This document shows positions 25,001 through 35,577 of a stretch of DNA of 64,000 bases, in pieces. The notes under the pieces are model-generated. The model had not been told where the DNA came from and ran no database searches. It saw only the letters and a program-made list of their open reading frames with translations. How positions within the stretch are numbered: position 1 is the first letter of the stretch; every line of letters begins with the position of its first letter. Source of the DNA: Rhynchonema sp. JSB1_4 (lineage: Eukaryota; Nematoda; Chromadorea; Monhysterida; Xyalidae); NCBI GenBank assembly GCA_030248065.1, contig JASAMV010003725.1:29287-93286 (forward strand), read 5' to 3'. The position numbers were made by a program, and so were the translations under genes.

Positions 25001-28000
25001 GCACCACATCAACGCGTATGCGCTGCACACACGATAACCAAACACACAAAAGAAACGGTTCGTACCGATTGATGTGACACGCTGATTTTCTCTTCGATTC
25101 GATTTCAGCAGCGGCTTTCGCAAGCTGTCGTCTGGCCGATCGCATCCGCCGAATTCGTCCGGCGGTGTCGTCAACATGCACATGAGCGATGGAGGCGATA
25201 CGCGCTCGCGCTCGGATAGCTTTAGCTCCGGTCGGTGTTTTGTCGTTTTTTTTATTGGCTAATTGAGCGAAAAATCATAGATGAACATGGTATGACATAA
25301 AGCGTGACTTAACGATCTGAGTTGAATGATTGTTTGGTGCACGAACTAGATTTTTTACTCGGAGAAAATGCCCCCACATTTCCGTGCGTTGTTATATCGA
25401 TATTTCATTTTGTGGCCCACAGACTGAGAATCAACTCAATCCAATGCAATAGCAGCTGTATCCGCTGAGCTTTACCAGGCCAAAAAAAGATCTTAGAAAC
25501 TTATCTCACTCCGATTGCACCCCATCTGCAGGTCGGAGCACCCCATTCGGTCTCACCAAACATCGTCTACACGACATCGGTCGTGGCGGCAGTATGCGCT
25601 CGGGTGGCTCGCACTCGATCGCCAGTGCCGGACATGATAATGAGGATTTTGTCGACTTTGAATTCTGCAGGTGCAATTCTGTAATTTTAGGTGCAAATCA
25701 CACCTGAAAAGTGCCTAAAAATCTATTGGTCTCTAATTTTCTTGCAGTCCTTCGCCCGGTGTTGTCCGTTCTCCGTCTGGCTCAGTTGCGAGCAACGACC
25801 ATTCCCCGGCTCGATCCCGCACCGGCAGCTTCAATGCGCAGCGATATGCCATGGCTCGGGGACATTTGGTTAGTGTCATTGCACTTTTGATCACAAACTT
25901 GACGTGATTTGACCCATTAAACTGAAATTTATAAATTAATGAGGAAATGTCATATGTGTATTCGGTGTGCATCTTTGTGACAGCTACACGGTGTTGTTCT
26001 GGCGAGGACCCAGTTTGGCAACAAAAATGGGTTGTTTCGGTGTTTCTGTGGTTTCGACCGTTGTGAAAGTTGTTCACCGTTTTTTACGCTGGCCAAAATC
26101 ACAGAAACAACAAATTCCCTGGATATGACGGAAACTATTCATTTTGCTGCCAAATGCCGACCGATGTGATTTCGCGAATGGTGTAATGCTGGAATTTTTT
26201 AAAGAGCACCGGCCAGTAACCGCGTGGCCTGTTTCACGTTCAGCACGTCGGTTTCGACTCGTTCATTTAATTTAGTTATTGTAATTTTCGTTTTTTCTAA
26301 TTTTAGGACGCAGATGGCGATCGACCTAGCGAAAAGCTTATCCATCAATTATTGCAGGAGCACAAACAACAACAGCATCGGCCCAGTCGACACAGGTAGT
26401 GTGTACAGCGGACAATTAAATTGTCATGTTCTGTCATTTTATGTTGCAGCTTTTCTTGGCTTGCAGTGTTCCGGACAAACATGATCAAAGGCACAATAAT
26501 GTTTTTTGTGAAACATCACCCAATGCACTGAGGTTCTCAGCGATTCTAAAATGCTGTGGTTTCTATGCTTGAATGTTAAATCACTAACAAACTACGTATA
26601 TGAGCGTCAACTATGTGTGTGTCGTCCGAAACATTTTCAAAAAGTCTTGCAGAAATGCTGCATAATGTGTTTCTTGTGCCCAATAACAACACAGTCTGAC
26701 AACCCAGTCACACACACGCACACACACCAACCCAACGCACTGGAAGCAATAATAGTTCAACCAAATTAAGGCAAAAACTGACAACAGTTGTTGGTTCACA
26801 GCACAAACATCATCGCCGACACCGACGAGCCACCCCAATCGCCGAGTCACACCGACGATGCCAGTGCACCGCGTGATGAGTATGTGACCATGATGGCTGG
26901 TGTGTTGGCGGCTGGTGTTGCGACAACGGCATCTCAACCGGTTGGGTTGGAGTGAAGATTAATTTTTTTGTGTTTTTTGCAAAAGTTTGTCGTACTGGCC
27001 ATAAGGAACCAGTCAGCGTTTCGGGTTCGATAACTGGCCTTTTGAACACTGCTCGCCGACATATTTAGCAAATGCACATGCACGTTTTTTGGTGAAAAAA
27101 TAACTTAAGGAAATTTCAAAAAAAACCCAAGTCCACCTGAAGTGAACGAGACCTGTTTCACATTTCAGCCGCCAGTCACGCCCAGTCTTGCTGCACAAAC
27201 ATCATCGCTGGCAACTGTCAAGGAACATCAGCACAGTCAGAGGGCTACGACAATATTACCTGCAAAGGCGAGTCGTGTTGGGTATTGGTCGCACAATGAC
27301 TATATCAGAATCCATCCAAAAATTTTCCTGAATGGTAACGCACGTCTCGCTGCAGATCACAAGCGGTTTATTTATATTTTTTCCAAAACATTTCTGCTGT
27401 TATCACGCCCACTGTGTTCAAGCAGCTTCACTGTAATATCGCAAGAAATGTTTTGGAAAAAATATAAATATAACGCTTGTGATCTGCATCGAGACGTGCC
27501 TTACCATTCAGGAAAATTTTTGGATGGATTCTTACATAGTCATTGTGCGACCAATATCTGGGAAGTATCATGCGGTTACTTTGGGTGCGTCGCGCTCATG
27601 TACTGATAGTGAATGCATCAGATCGGCTGTTTTTTTCTCCTATATTCTGTCCTTTTTTAGTGACATGATTATTGCGGGCGTTTTTTCGGTCATCCTGATT
27701 ATCCGAACCAAACGCTACTGAGAGTGAGCGAGAGTGCCAATTTAGGGGGCGGAGGGCCGATTGGGCGGACCGAAATGATTTTGAAAATCTATTCGCTGTA
27801 GAGCTTGGCTATTGGCTGGACTGTGTATGCTTATTTTCTCTTTTCAGCGTTCGCCACTGGCCGGTCCTCCGCCGAATGTACACCGCCAGTTCAGTCACGG
27901 TCGTACGCAAGCCAACGAATTGATACTGGAAGATGAGAACGGACAGTACACGCCTGTTATGTGTTTGGTGGCTGGTTGGTTGGGGGTGTCGTTCGTTGGT

Positions 28001-30886
28001 ATTGGTCGCACGATGACTTTATAAGAATTGGTCAATTTTTCAGACCTGCAGCAACGTGGAGCTCTGTGCTAGATTATTTTCAGCTGAAAATGTTTTGCGA
28101 GAGTCACAAATAGCACAGTGGTTAAGGGCAGTGGTGTAGCTACCCAGGCGGGGCGGCAACCTTCTGTACCACCCAAAATGCGGGGCGGCAACCTACGTAC
28201 TGTACCAGCCGAGCTAGGGGGGGTCGTACCACTTGGGGGGTCATCTGGAAACCGAAATTTTTTATGCCTACATACTGAAGAAAATGTGGCCTAAAACACT
28301 AATTTCGCGCGCAGCGCGCGATTTTTCGCCTATTTGCAGACAAATATGCTAATTTTATGCAATTTTAAGCCAAAAATGAATGTTTTGGGTGAAAAGTTAG
28401 GTGGGGCGGCAACCTACCTACTGTACCAGGGGAGGGGCGGCAACCTACCTACTGTACCAGGCGAGGGGCGGCAACCTACCTACTGTACCTAGGGGGGACC
28501 CCCCACCCCCCAGCTACACCATTGGTTAAGGATGACTGAACGTGAAAATCCGGATTGATTTGATGAGTTCTTATATGGTCATTGTGCGACCAACACATGT
28601 ATGTAGTCCATACATCTCATCATGGCACTGCACAATGTTGTGTGCAAGCGTGATACTGTAGGCATCAGGTTGAACTGGAGTGCCATGACGCCGTAGATGG
28701 TGCGTACAGTCTGCCTTCTTTATTGTGACATGATCAGGGTAGGTTATGTAGTTGATCAGGGTCAGGTGGCTCGAGCCAGCTGCCTTTTAAAGAATATTCT
28801 TAAAGTAGTGAGCAAAGGAATTGGCATCTAAAATATCGTTCCAAAGTTGATAGCTATGTATATCAGAATGTGGATGGTTGCACACCACGGAACGTCGCTA
28901 CAACAAAGCCAGACTGTATGTGGCAATCTTGACTACGCCTAACACTGCAGGCCCACCTTCACGATTTTGAAATTTATAACCAGATAAATCAATAACCAAT
29001 CATGTGCAAATGTTTTCTCTACGAACATCAGGTATCGAGCCAGAGACACCGGTCACCAGCCTGGCTCCATTGACCATACATGGTGCAAACAGTGCACCCA
29101 TGTTGGATGTGCAGGTGGGTGGGTGTTGTTGTATTCCGCGACTTTTCACTCTCGACCTTTTCAGGCCCAGTTTTTTCAGCCCCGGCCGAGTCAGGCCCAG
29201 CATATTTGACCCATTTATAGGCTTAGGCTCCAGTCGGGCCTGAATCGGCCGGGCCTGAACCGTCGCACAATAGTGTTGTTGTGGTTGGGGTTGCTCGTTG
29301 CGCGACCACTATTTTCGACCAACGAATTTTTTAGAGTTTTTTCCACACCACGAATTTTTCGTTGGTCAAAAATTGGTGGCAGCTGTAAATGTGTTGATAA
29401 ATAGACGTGACACTGACTGGTGACCGTACAAATTGGTGATTTGCAATTGAATGTCACAAAACATTATCTTTCAGCCTGTCAATATTATTCAACATTCACA
29501 TTCCCTCCAGGTTTCCCCTCTATCGCGCGGGCAGGCCGTACAATTCTCGAGCGCCTCGGCATCCCCCGCCCAACACCTTCCCCACACTCCGGCCAGCACG
29601 CCCCAGCCAACGGGGGAAGACGCACAATGTTCGCCGCTGTCAAGGGTGCTCGGCCCGTTCAAACAAGTACAGTTTTGGGAAATGATTCGAAGCTATTCGT
29701 ATTAGGAAGTCGAGTCGTATCCGTTTGACATCGAAACTGGTTGAGGCTTTCTGTTCTTTCGTGTCCTGCTTGAAACATTTTCTCCTTCGCACGTGGCGCA
29801 CTTGTGGTATTATAGACCTTATCAGCGCGAAACGAACAGCTGGTGGGACATCAGAACCAAACCGTTAGGGAGCTTCCGGACAATCAAATGCTATCCAAAA
29901 AAAGTCCAGATCTCGTTCACGTATCCCAGCTACCATGTCCCCCACCTCCTTCAGGTGCTGGGCGCAAGTGCAAGTGGTTGTTCGCCGGATCCGACGGCCT
30001 CGGGTTCGGGCGGGTCCGCTTCGGGCGGGTCGGGTGCGTCGCGCAAGAGCAGCGGCAACGGCGCTACTGCCATCCCACCACCACCCCATTCACCGACCAG
30101 CAGTGCACACTCGTCCATCAATGCCGGTGGTGATAGTAGCAGTGGAGGTAAGGGAATGCCCGGGCGATTTTTTGATGTTTTTGTTCTCACAATGCACATC
30201 GACTACCAGTGGTGTTTATGAAGTGGTTTTATGGTGTGTTTTGGAACATTTTGCTGCCGATATAATTATGTCCATTGGTTTGTTTTGATGACTTTGTTGA
30301 TGCGAATGGATGTTTGTTTCGACCAATTTTACTTTTCTGGCCAGGTTTTACAACAGGTGCCAGTAAATTGAACCAAGTCTGGCGCGTTGGAAAAACTTCG
30401 TCACATTTGCTGTCATGCATATGTGCGATAGAAGTGGCTTAAAAGTCGTTGCGCTACACAAAACGAACAGCTTCCACGCTGGTCAAGCGCTCTAGCTCCG
30501 TTGTGAAATGTGGTTCACACACTATTCGCAAACTGCTTGCGCTTAATCAAAGTTGATCAGGCTCAAAAACTTGAACATCATTTATTTTTCATCATCATTA
30601 TGTTACATATACAGGCGGTATCACGCGTTCGCGCCACGCCAGCACGAACACAGCTGCAACGGCGGCGGCGGCATCAGTCCAATTGGACTACGCCCAGTTG
30701 ACACTGCCGGCAACGTCCGGCAACAACAATGGCGGCGCACCAGTGCTTTTGCACGCGAGCGGCAGTGCCACGCAGCTGGATGGTATGAAGGGCACGATGC
30801 CCGCTAATGTTTCAACGTCTAGACTGTCGTCCGGCGAGGCGACCGTGTATGCGGCCATTGATCCCAGCAAGAGTAAACGAAACTGA
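13018..30886 (+). CDS. ist-1: Insulin receptor substrate (IRS) homologue, about 29 exons
   Basis: Adaptor that docks on an activated insulin-like receptor and recruits PI3-kinase. The order PH domain, IRS-type PTB domain, long Ser/Gly-rich tail with YxxM motifs is diagnostic. Exons read: 13018-13134, 13197-13222, 13731-13878, 16917-17006, 17150-17261, 17865-18052, 19037-19179, 19685-19837, 20463-20705, 21204-21307, 21454-21593, 21682-21766, 22497-22607, 22996-23135, 23518-23626, 24008-24155, 24666-24704, 25109-25230, 25532-25670, 25748-25868, 26307-26395, 26802-26940, 27169-27267, 27848-27974, 29032-29114, 29511-29666, 29816-29920, 29955-30147, 30615-30886. All phases agree and the sum is about 1,246 aa, close to vertebrate IRS1. 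Less certain: the 26-nt exon 2 and exon 3 acceptor, the exon 23 donor (GC donor at 27268, or GT at 27277), the exon 24 donor, and the 34-nt intron 29921-29954. The gene symbol is the C. elegans name for the family member. Confidence 0.9.
13255..13670. mobile_element. hAT-like MITE with TATACTTGCG ends (copy 2, inverted)
   Basis: It lies in IRS intron 2. It begins TATACTTGCG, ends CGCAAGTATA and is flanked by CCTTGGCC at 13247-13254 and 13671-13678, a perfect 8-base duplication. It is the reverse complement of the copy at 12276-12701, so IRS exons 1 and 2 sit between two long complementary arms. Confidence 0.85.
13905..14035. repeat. Simple repeat of CCCCGAAAA type
   Basis: Iterated ccccgaaaa and aaacccg words lie in IRS intron 3. 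A complementary block of ttttcggggttt words lies at 14705-14815, so the two could pair. Confidence 0.75.
14140..14640. repeat. Tandem repeat with cttcctggctggcagcctaa core
   Basis: The core recurs near 14149, 14226, 14467 and 14560 with a spacing of roughly 75-95 bases once the MITE at 14253-14397 is removed. It is intronic (IRS intron 3). Confidence 0.65.
14253..14397. mobile_element. PIF/Harbinger-like MITE, TTA target site
   Basis: The ends are GGGCGAACTTAGGTTAAAT and ATTTAACCTAAGGCCGCC, near-perfect inverted repeats. They are flanked by TTA (14250-14252 and 14398-14400), the three-base duplication typical of PIF/Harbinger. The interior has ttccggaaataatt palindromes. Related elements are at 56437 and on both sides of 57666. 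Confidence 0.7.
14816..16916. other. Large IRS intron 3 remainder
   Basis: No exon or recognised repeat was found apart from a short GT-rich microsatellite near 16488-16510. The longer open frames here lack splice context and conserved motifs. Confidence 0.4.
18060..18570. repeat. Tandem repeat, about 115-bp unit
   Basis: The word gatcgaaatctgctgtttatttagc recurs in variants about every 115 bases with aaacattttttaatccttgg between copies. At least four degenerate units lie in IRS intron 6. Confidence 0.75.
18797..18990. mobile_element. 194-bp MITE, copy also at 49222
   Basis: The ends TAAAGGCAAACTACACC and GTAGTTTGCCTTTA are inverted copies. A copy of about 80-90% identity by eye lies at 49222-49418 in the UGT array. 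This one ends 46 bases before IRS exon 7. Confidence 0.7.
20463..26940 (+). other. Tyrosine-motif (YxxM) exons of the IRS tail
   Basis: The middle of the tail carries four YxxM motifs, the consensus for the SH2 domains of PI3-kinase p85. They are EDYTQM in exon 10 (21204-21307), DDYLTM in exon 12 (21682-21766), LDYMTM in exon 13 (22497-22607) and DEYVTM in exon 22 (26802-26940). Each follows acidic residues, as in vertebrate IRS. The other exons are Ser/Gly/Arg-rich with many possible 14-3-3 or kinase sites and no further domain. Confidence 0.85.
22190..22425. mobile_element. Palindromic MITE in IRS intron 12
   Basis: The left end (actggagttgtacttgtcc) is repeated in inverse at 22407-22425, and the inner parts (gtagacaatgagg, gtgatagagct, tttcgatcagcgtaaa) also pair across the centre. 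A separate 110-base sequence just upstream (from about 22070) recurs at 23813-23925 in intron 15. Confidence 0.6.
27285..27554. mobile_element. Tc1/mariner-like MITE, near-perfect palindrome
   Basis: The ends are TTGGTCGCACAATGAC and GTCATTGTGCGACCAA, flanked by TA on both sides. Nearly the whole 270 bp pairs with itself around a short centre near 27415. It lies in IRS intron 23, starting 8 or 17 bases after the exon depending on the donor used. Confidence 0.85.
28002..28592. mobile_element. Tc1/mariner-like MITE containing a nested hAT-like MITE
   Basis: The left end (TTGGTCGCACGATGAC after TA) and right end (GTCATTGTGCGACCAA) belong to the family at 27285. It is interrupted by the element at 28128-28523. 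It lies in IRS intron 24. Confidence 0.8.
28128..28523. mobile_element. hAT-like MITE nested in MITE, 8-bp duplication
   Basis: The ends share TGGTGTAGCT in inverted orientation. The flanks GGTTAAGG (28120-28127 and 28524-28531) are a perfect 8-base duplication. The interior holds four copies of ggggcggcaacctacctact-like words. Confidence 0.85.
30687..30886 (+). other. C-terminal SHP2/GRB2-type tyrosine motifs of IRS
   Basis: The last exon ends with two spaced tyrosines, LDYAQLTLP and TVYAAIDPSKSKRN-stop. Vertebrate IRS1 ends with a similar pair (LNYIDLDL and EYASI) that binds the tandem SH2 domains of SHP2. The spacing here is about 65 residues. Confidence 0.7.
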
Positions 30887-32376
30887 ACCTGTATCATGTT
30901 GTTGTTGTTTTTGATGTTTCGACCCTGATTTTGTTAACGCTACTGATTGCCGCATGTGCGTGCAGTTAGCCCTGACCTACCAGTGGTACTTTATGGCCTA
31001 ACTATATTTCGTTCTCTCACGCAACACGAAACAAATTCTCGCGCGCTGATTGGCTGGCGCGCGCCTGAGCGCCAATCAACGTGGGAAAATTTGTTTCGTG
31101 TTGCGTGAGACAACGAAGTATAGTTGGGCCCTTACGTTCAGTAATTACATGCGATTTGCATGTACACGAATGCAGAGGGATACGCATGTGGCTCTCACTT
31201 GCAATCAGTACTGTAGTGACATCACATCACCGTCTTTTTCTCGTCACTATATGTGCAATTTTGTAATTTTCTGTGAAGTTGTTCATTTCGTTGCTGTTTT
31301 TTTTTAAATTTCTGTCAAACAAAGTTGTGAACAAACTGAATGCATTTCCCATCGAGTTACTGTTCAGCAGGATTTCCTTAACCATGTTGTAAAAAGTGGA
31401 CCTTTTTGAATTTGAAGAAGTGTATGTCTTAACATGCTTTGCCACCGAACATGTTTATGATAATCTAATTCTGCTACACGTCACCCTCGATGCGACAACA
31501 GTATATATGGGTATACGTGTTTATCGATTGGTGTTATTATTTAGAAATGGAAATTCGGACCCAACAATCTTTGTTTTGTTTCTCTTGGGTTACATCGGGC
31601 GATTAGTGAGTTTCGCTCAAGGGTTACTCTAACCTGATAAGGGTGTTTACGTGCTAACGCTGTAGTATACCTATCAATAAGTGAGTCTGGTTTGTCTGGA
31701 AAAAACTATTTTTGCTGCAGTACATTTATACTCGACAACACCAATTCATGGTGTTTTTACTTCATTTGTTGTTAATTTTTCGTGTTGTTTTCTGAGTCAT
31801 GACTATATGTAGCTGTCTTGCTCGACAATGTATATTCCTTTTCTATTTTTATTTGAAAATAATTAGGTATATGTATGATGTGTGTGCTGGGTTCAGAGAC
31901 GGTTTACACGTTTGTAGCTGTGATAGTTCGTTTTTCTTCCTATCGTCAACATCTTGCGCGTTTCAGTGCTTTTCGTGCAAATTTATTGTTGTGTTTGTCT
32001 TGTACATAATGGTAATCAATTCGTCCCTTCATTCACGTTTGTTCTATTTTCCAAGTTTTTGTTCATTTTCTGGCGAGAACACTATTTGTTTTAATGATGT
32101 TAAAAGTTGTACATATTTCTGTTTGTAGTCGGAAAGTTTTATCTCATACTGAATCAATATGGTAACGTACCACAGATCAGTTTTTGTTGTGCTGCTATTA
32201 CGGTATGCTTGGCGTGTCGGTTGATGTTTCAGATAAATTATAAAACGTTCTGCCGTTCGTCTCTTTTTGTTCAACACAAGATAACTCTAATCGAAACAGA
32301 ACATGTAGCAAATTTTTTTCTACAGAAAACGCCAAAATCGTACCAAGTATACTTTTAGAAATCAAGAAATCCAAAA
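30887..32376. other. Intergenic region between IRS and UGT V1
   Basis: It contains a hairpin-forming palindrome at 30991-31134 and otherwise AT-rich sequence without recognised exons. It should hold the IRS 3' end and the promoter of UGT V1. A polypyrimidine acceptor TTTTTTTCTACAG lies about 50 bases upstream of the V1 ATG. Confidence 0.4.
30991..31134. repeat. Palindrome with 65-base arms
   Basis: The arms share cctaactata, tctcacgcaacacgaaacaaa and gattggc in inverse order around a GC-rich loop. The palindrome starts 105 bases after the IRS stop codon, so it is likely in the 3' UTR, where the RNA would form a stable hairpin. It is probably a small MITE. Confidence 0.75.
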
Positions 32377-33048
32377 ATGAAGCTGTTTCTCTTCACTCTT
32401 CTGTTGGCGCTGTTTTCCGCGGTGGAATGCTACAAAATAATGATTTGTGTTCCGGCGATGAGCCGAAGCAACCTGAAATTGTACTCTCGTGTGGGCGAAT
32501 TGCTGATGAAGGCCGGTCACGATGTGACACTTTACGCACCCGCTTACAATGCGGATGTGGACCCAAAGATGGAGGTAAGTTTTCTACACACGCGAGTGTT
32601 GGAGTTGTGAAGTATGTTAATATTATCAGACACGGTAGTATTGTGGGGACAGGCAGGCCAGTGCTTTATGGGCTTGCGCAATCAGGGTCACCCTGACATA
32701 AAATATGCAGTATGTTTTTGGGTACCACATGGTCAAATTCATGTTGTCCTGCAAAATACTCACACAGCAGCCCCAAATGAACGCAAGGTACATGGAACAA
32801 TTACCATCAATGTGTGCAGGACAACATGCATAAACTACATTACAACAAGCCAAATTACATACCTACCTATGTATTTCCCCAGAAAGTCACCGCTCGTGTG
32901 GTTCGACCACCAACCGGTCAAGAGGAGGTGGTTCGCAAACTGATGGACAATCAGGCCAAAATGATATTCAGCCCGTTGAAGCTGTACGAAGGACGAATCA
33001 GGAAACAATTCACTGCCATGGGACAAGCGATGTTGGACGCATGTGAAA
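32377..33048 (+). CDS. UGT alternative first exon V1 (split: V1a, V1b)
   Basis: Acceptor-binding half of a UDP-glycosyltransferase. V1a (32377-32574) encodes a signal peptide ending near VEC, then the first beta strand and helix (YKIMICVPAMSRSNLKLYSR), and ends in a phase-0 GTAAGT donor after PKME. V1b (32883-33048) follows a CCCCAG acceptor, starts KVTARVVRPP and ends with Ala-Cys-Glu and a phase-1 GTAAGT donor that fits the shared exon at 53460. The variable half is 121 codons. This unit and V13 and V15-V18 have the variable region split, each at a different place or phase. Confidence 0.85.
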
Positions 33049-33813
33049 GTAAGTGAGCCAAGTGTGTTTGTTCTGGCTGCTTTCATTTTGGATTGGCCTT
33101 CTTTTTTTTTTGAAACAGCACGATTTGTTCACGAGAGGCGTGAACATGTTAATTAGGCAACGTGACCGCGTTACACGAATTTCGTTTGTCATGCGTGGCT
33201 TGGAGGCCCTGCGCTGAGCAGTAAGCTGTCGCATGAGCTCGTTTGGGTCTCTTGCAGGCATACCGCATTTGCTGTTGTTTCCTAATTTTTAGCATGTACC
33301 TTTCAATATCATGTCAGTTGCATTTATAACGCGACGGAGGGAGGCCACTGCATCTAAAAAAGCTGCATACACATCAAGGCACATGCAAACCTTTGATTTC
33401 GTTCGTTTCATTTCGTTTTACTTTTCGGTCGTAACCACAAGGCATATGCGCAACATCAATACAATCATTGATAAAATTGATCGCATAACATTTCACTGAC
33501 AATAAAGTTTTTGTGATTACTGCAGTTCATTGTCATAATGCAGTACCAGCGGCAAGGCAACCTCTGAGCCTCCGATGTTTCATGTGTGTTATAACAAGGC
33601 TCAGGCGCATGCATGCTATTGAAAAAAACGTTTGGCACGACCCCAACAACGACCTGCAACGTTGTTTCTCTTATCTCTCTTTTCAATTGTCTCTGTCGGG
33701 GAAACAGAGTGCACTTTTGCTTCTGGGTGGCACTGATAACCGTAAATACACGTTACTGTAATGCTTTTAACTGTGTCTGTGCAAGAAAAACAATTGAAAC
33801 TTTTTGTCGAAAA

Positions 33814-34189
33814 ATGTATCCGAAAGTTCTCCTATTGTGTGTTAGTCTCAGTGTTTGTGGTGGCAGTGACGCCAAAAAGATTCTGATCATTGTGCCGACA
33901 CTGAGTAGCAGCAACATCATGTTCAACGGTCGAGTAGCCAGTCTGCTATCCGATCATGGACACGAAGTGACCTTCTACGCGCCTCACACCAATCCGGACG
34001 TGAAAATGCCCACGTTTGAGCACCCGAACCTGACCAGAACTGTCCAAGTTCCCGCTGTTAAGCCAGAAATTATGCGCGCTCTTTTGGACACCCAGTACGA
34101 ATTGATGTACAAAGAAACGTCGATGTTGGAGGCCGAGTCCCGACAGGCGTTCAAGGATCTCGGTGATTTGTTCCACACGGGTTGCGAAG
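33814..34189 (+). CDS. UGT alternative first exon V2
   Basis: A single 376-nt exon. It has a signal peptide (MYPKVLLLCVSLSVCGGSDA), then KKILIIVPTLSSSN, a helix with RVASLLSDHGHEVTFYAP, and a terminal TGCEG with a phase-1 GT donor. It is closest to V3, V4 and V5 (shared VTFYAPHTxPDVKMPxF and PNLT blocks). The ATG at 33814 was chosen because it puts the signal peptide at the N-terminus; the frame is open upstream but without a signal. Confidence 0.9.
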
Positions 34190-34309
34190 GTCGGTGCATG
34201 CTTATGTGGATTCTAAGCACGAGGATTTAATGCAAAGCTGAACGGGGGACCTTAGCTTTACCCGAAGTGAACAAAACGCTTATAGTTTTCTCAAATCGTC
34301 TGAAAACAT

Positions 34310-34965
34310 GTCCATAGTAGTAGTAGTAGCACTTTATTTCGTTTCAGACACGAAAAGGGTAAGCATCAACAACCGCTCGAGGCGTGACAGTAACGATGAA
34401 TACCTAGGGTTTTACAATTTAGCCGGCACCAATTAAATAAAGAGTTGGAGTACATTTGCATGAATATAATAATTCAATTATATAATAATGACAACGTTAC
34501 GCAACTGACACACACAATAATGTTTACGCGCCACACCACAACACGATCTGAACATTATGCAATTTCGACTTTTCTTTCACATACAGTACACCTTCATCGC
34601 TGGACACCCATTTACAAAATTTTGAAAATTTGGACACAATAATATCAGCAGGCAAACAGTTGTACACATTGGACATCAATACAAGAGGTGAAGAGGACAA
34701 GACTGAATATTTGCATCTGGGTACCGTAACAGCACGGGAATGATTGGAACGAGAACTTTTGCGTCCATGGGCACGATGTCCTGGACATGATTGGAACCGC
34801 AAAATTTTGGTCACATACTGCTTGCGCGCCAACAATATGCTGTTTTTCTTATCGTTTGACACAACAGTAGGGTCGTCATTGTACATGTTTGGGAATAGAT
34901 GAACCACTTTCCTCATCTGTGTGGACACTGATAAGCGCATAGGTTGTCTAAAGGCCTTTGCATGT
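34310..34965 (-). mobile_element. LINE 3' fragment, antisense between V2 and V3
   Basis: On the minus strand an open frame reads a non-LTR reverse-transcriptase C-terminus: TRSNHSRAV-like SRSNHSRAVTVPRCKYS, then a VYNCLPADI block where such proteins usually have WNxLP. It is followed by about 240 bases of 3' UTR and a tail aataaagtgctactactact. The 5' part is missing. The fragment ends 30 bases before V3. Confidence 0.6.
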
Positions 34966-34994
34966 TGTGTCTGTATTACGCTAACTTTCAAAAA

Positions 34995-35367
34995 ATGGAT
35001 CCGAAAATTCTCTTGTTTTGTGCTTGTCTCTGTGTTTCTGACAGTCAAGCCAAAAAGATTCTGATGATTGTGCCGACACTGAGTCCGAGCAATATCATTT
35101 ACAATGGCCGAATAGCAAGTCTGCTGTCCGATCATGGACACAAAGTGACGTTCTACGCGCCTCACACCCGTCCGGATGTAAAAATGCCCAAATTTGATCA
35201 CCCAAACCTGACCAAAATTGTCCGATTGCCCGCTGTAAAGCCCGAGATCATGCAGGCTCACATGGAGAGCCAATACAAGCTGATGTTCACTGACCTTTCG
35301 ATTCTGAAAGCGGAAGTTCGACAATTGTTCAAGGATTTTGCCGATTTGAGTAATGGCGCGTGCGAAG
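34995..35367 (+). CDS. UGT alternative first exon V3
   Basis: A 373-nt exon with a signal peptide (MDPKILLFCACLCVSDSQA), then KKILMIVPTLSPSN, RIASLLSDHGHKVTFYAP and a C-terminal GACEG with a phase-1 GT donor. It is very similar to V2 and V4. It begins only 30 bases after the antisense LINE fragment, so its upstream sequence has probably been replaced by that insertion. Confidence 0.9.
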
Positions 35368-35577
35368 GTCGGTTCGATGTTTCATGAATGCAGCACACCC
35401 TGTTGCACGAAAAATTGACGACAAGCTGGTACTGAAGTGTTCGAATTGAAGCTCCGGGGGCTTTAAGTGGAAACGTTTCCACTTACAGCGCTCTGGAACC
35501 TCAAAGAGGAAAATTGGTTGTTCTCGGCATTGTTAGTAGGTAGGAACACTTTAGGGCAGTATTTGTACATTCTTGTA

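Noticed and set aside
29816..29960. Alternative IRS frame RETNSWWDIRTKPLGSFR through the same exon
   Set aside because: It avoids the 34-nt intron, but reads as random sequence compared with the neighbouring Ser/Pro/Gln-rich frame, and its acceptor is no better.
33613..33813. Upstream extension of the V2 frame
   Set aside because: Same reason: only the ATG at 33814 gives a family-like signal peptide.
35000..35324. Part of a long minus-strand frame overlapping V3
   Set aside because: It is the antisense shadow of V3. Only the part before 34965 has LINE character.
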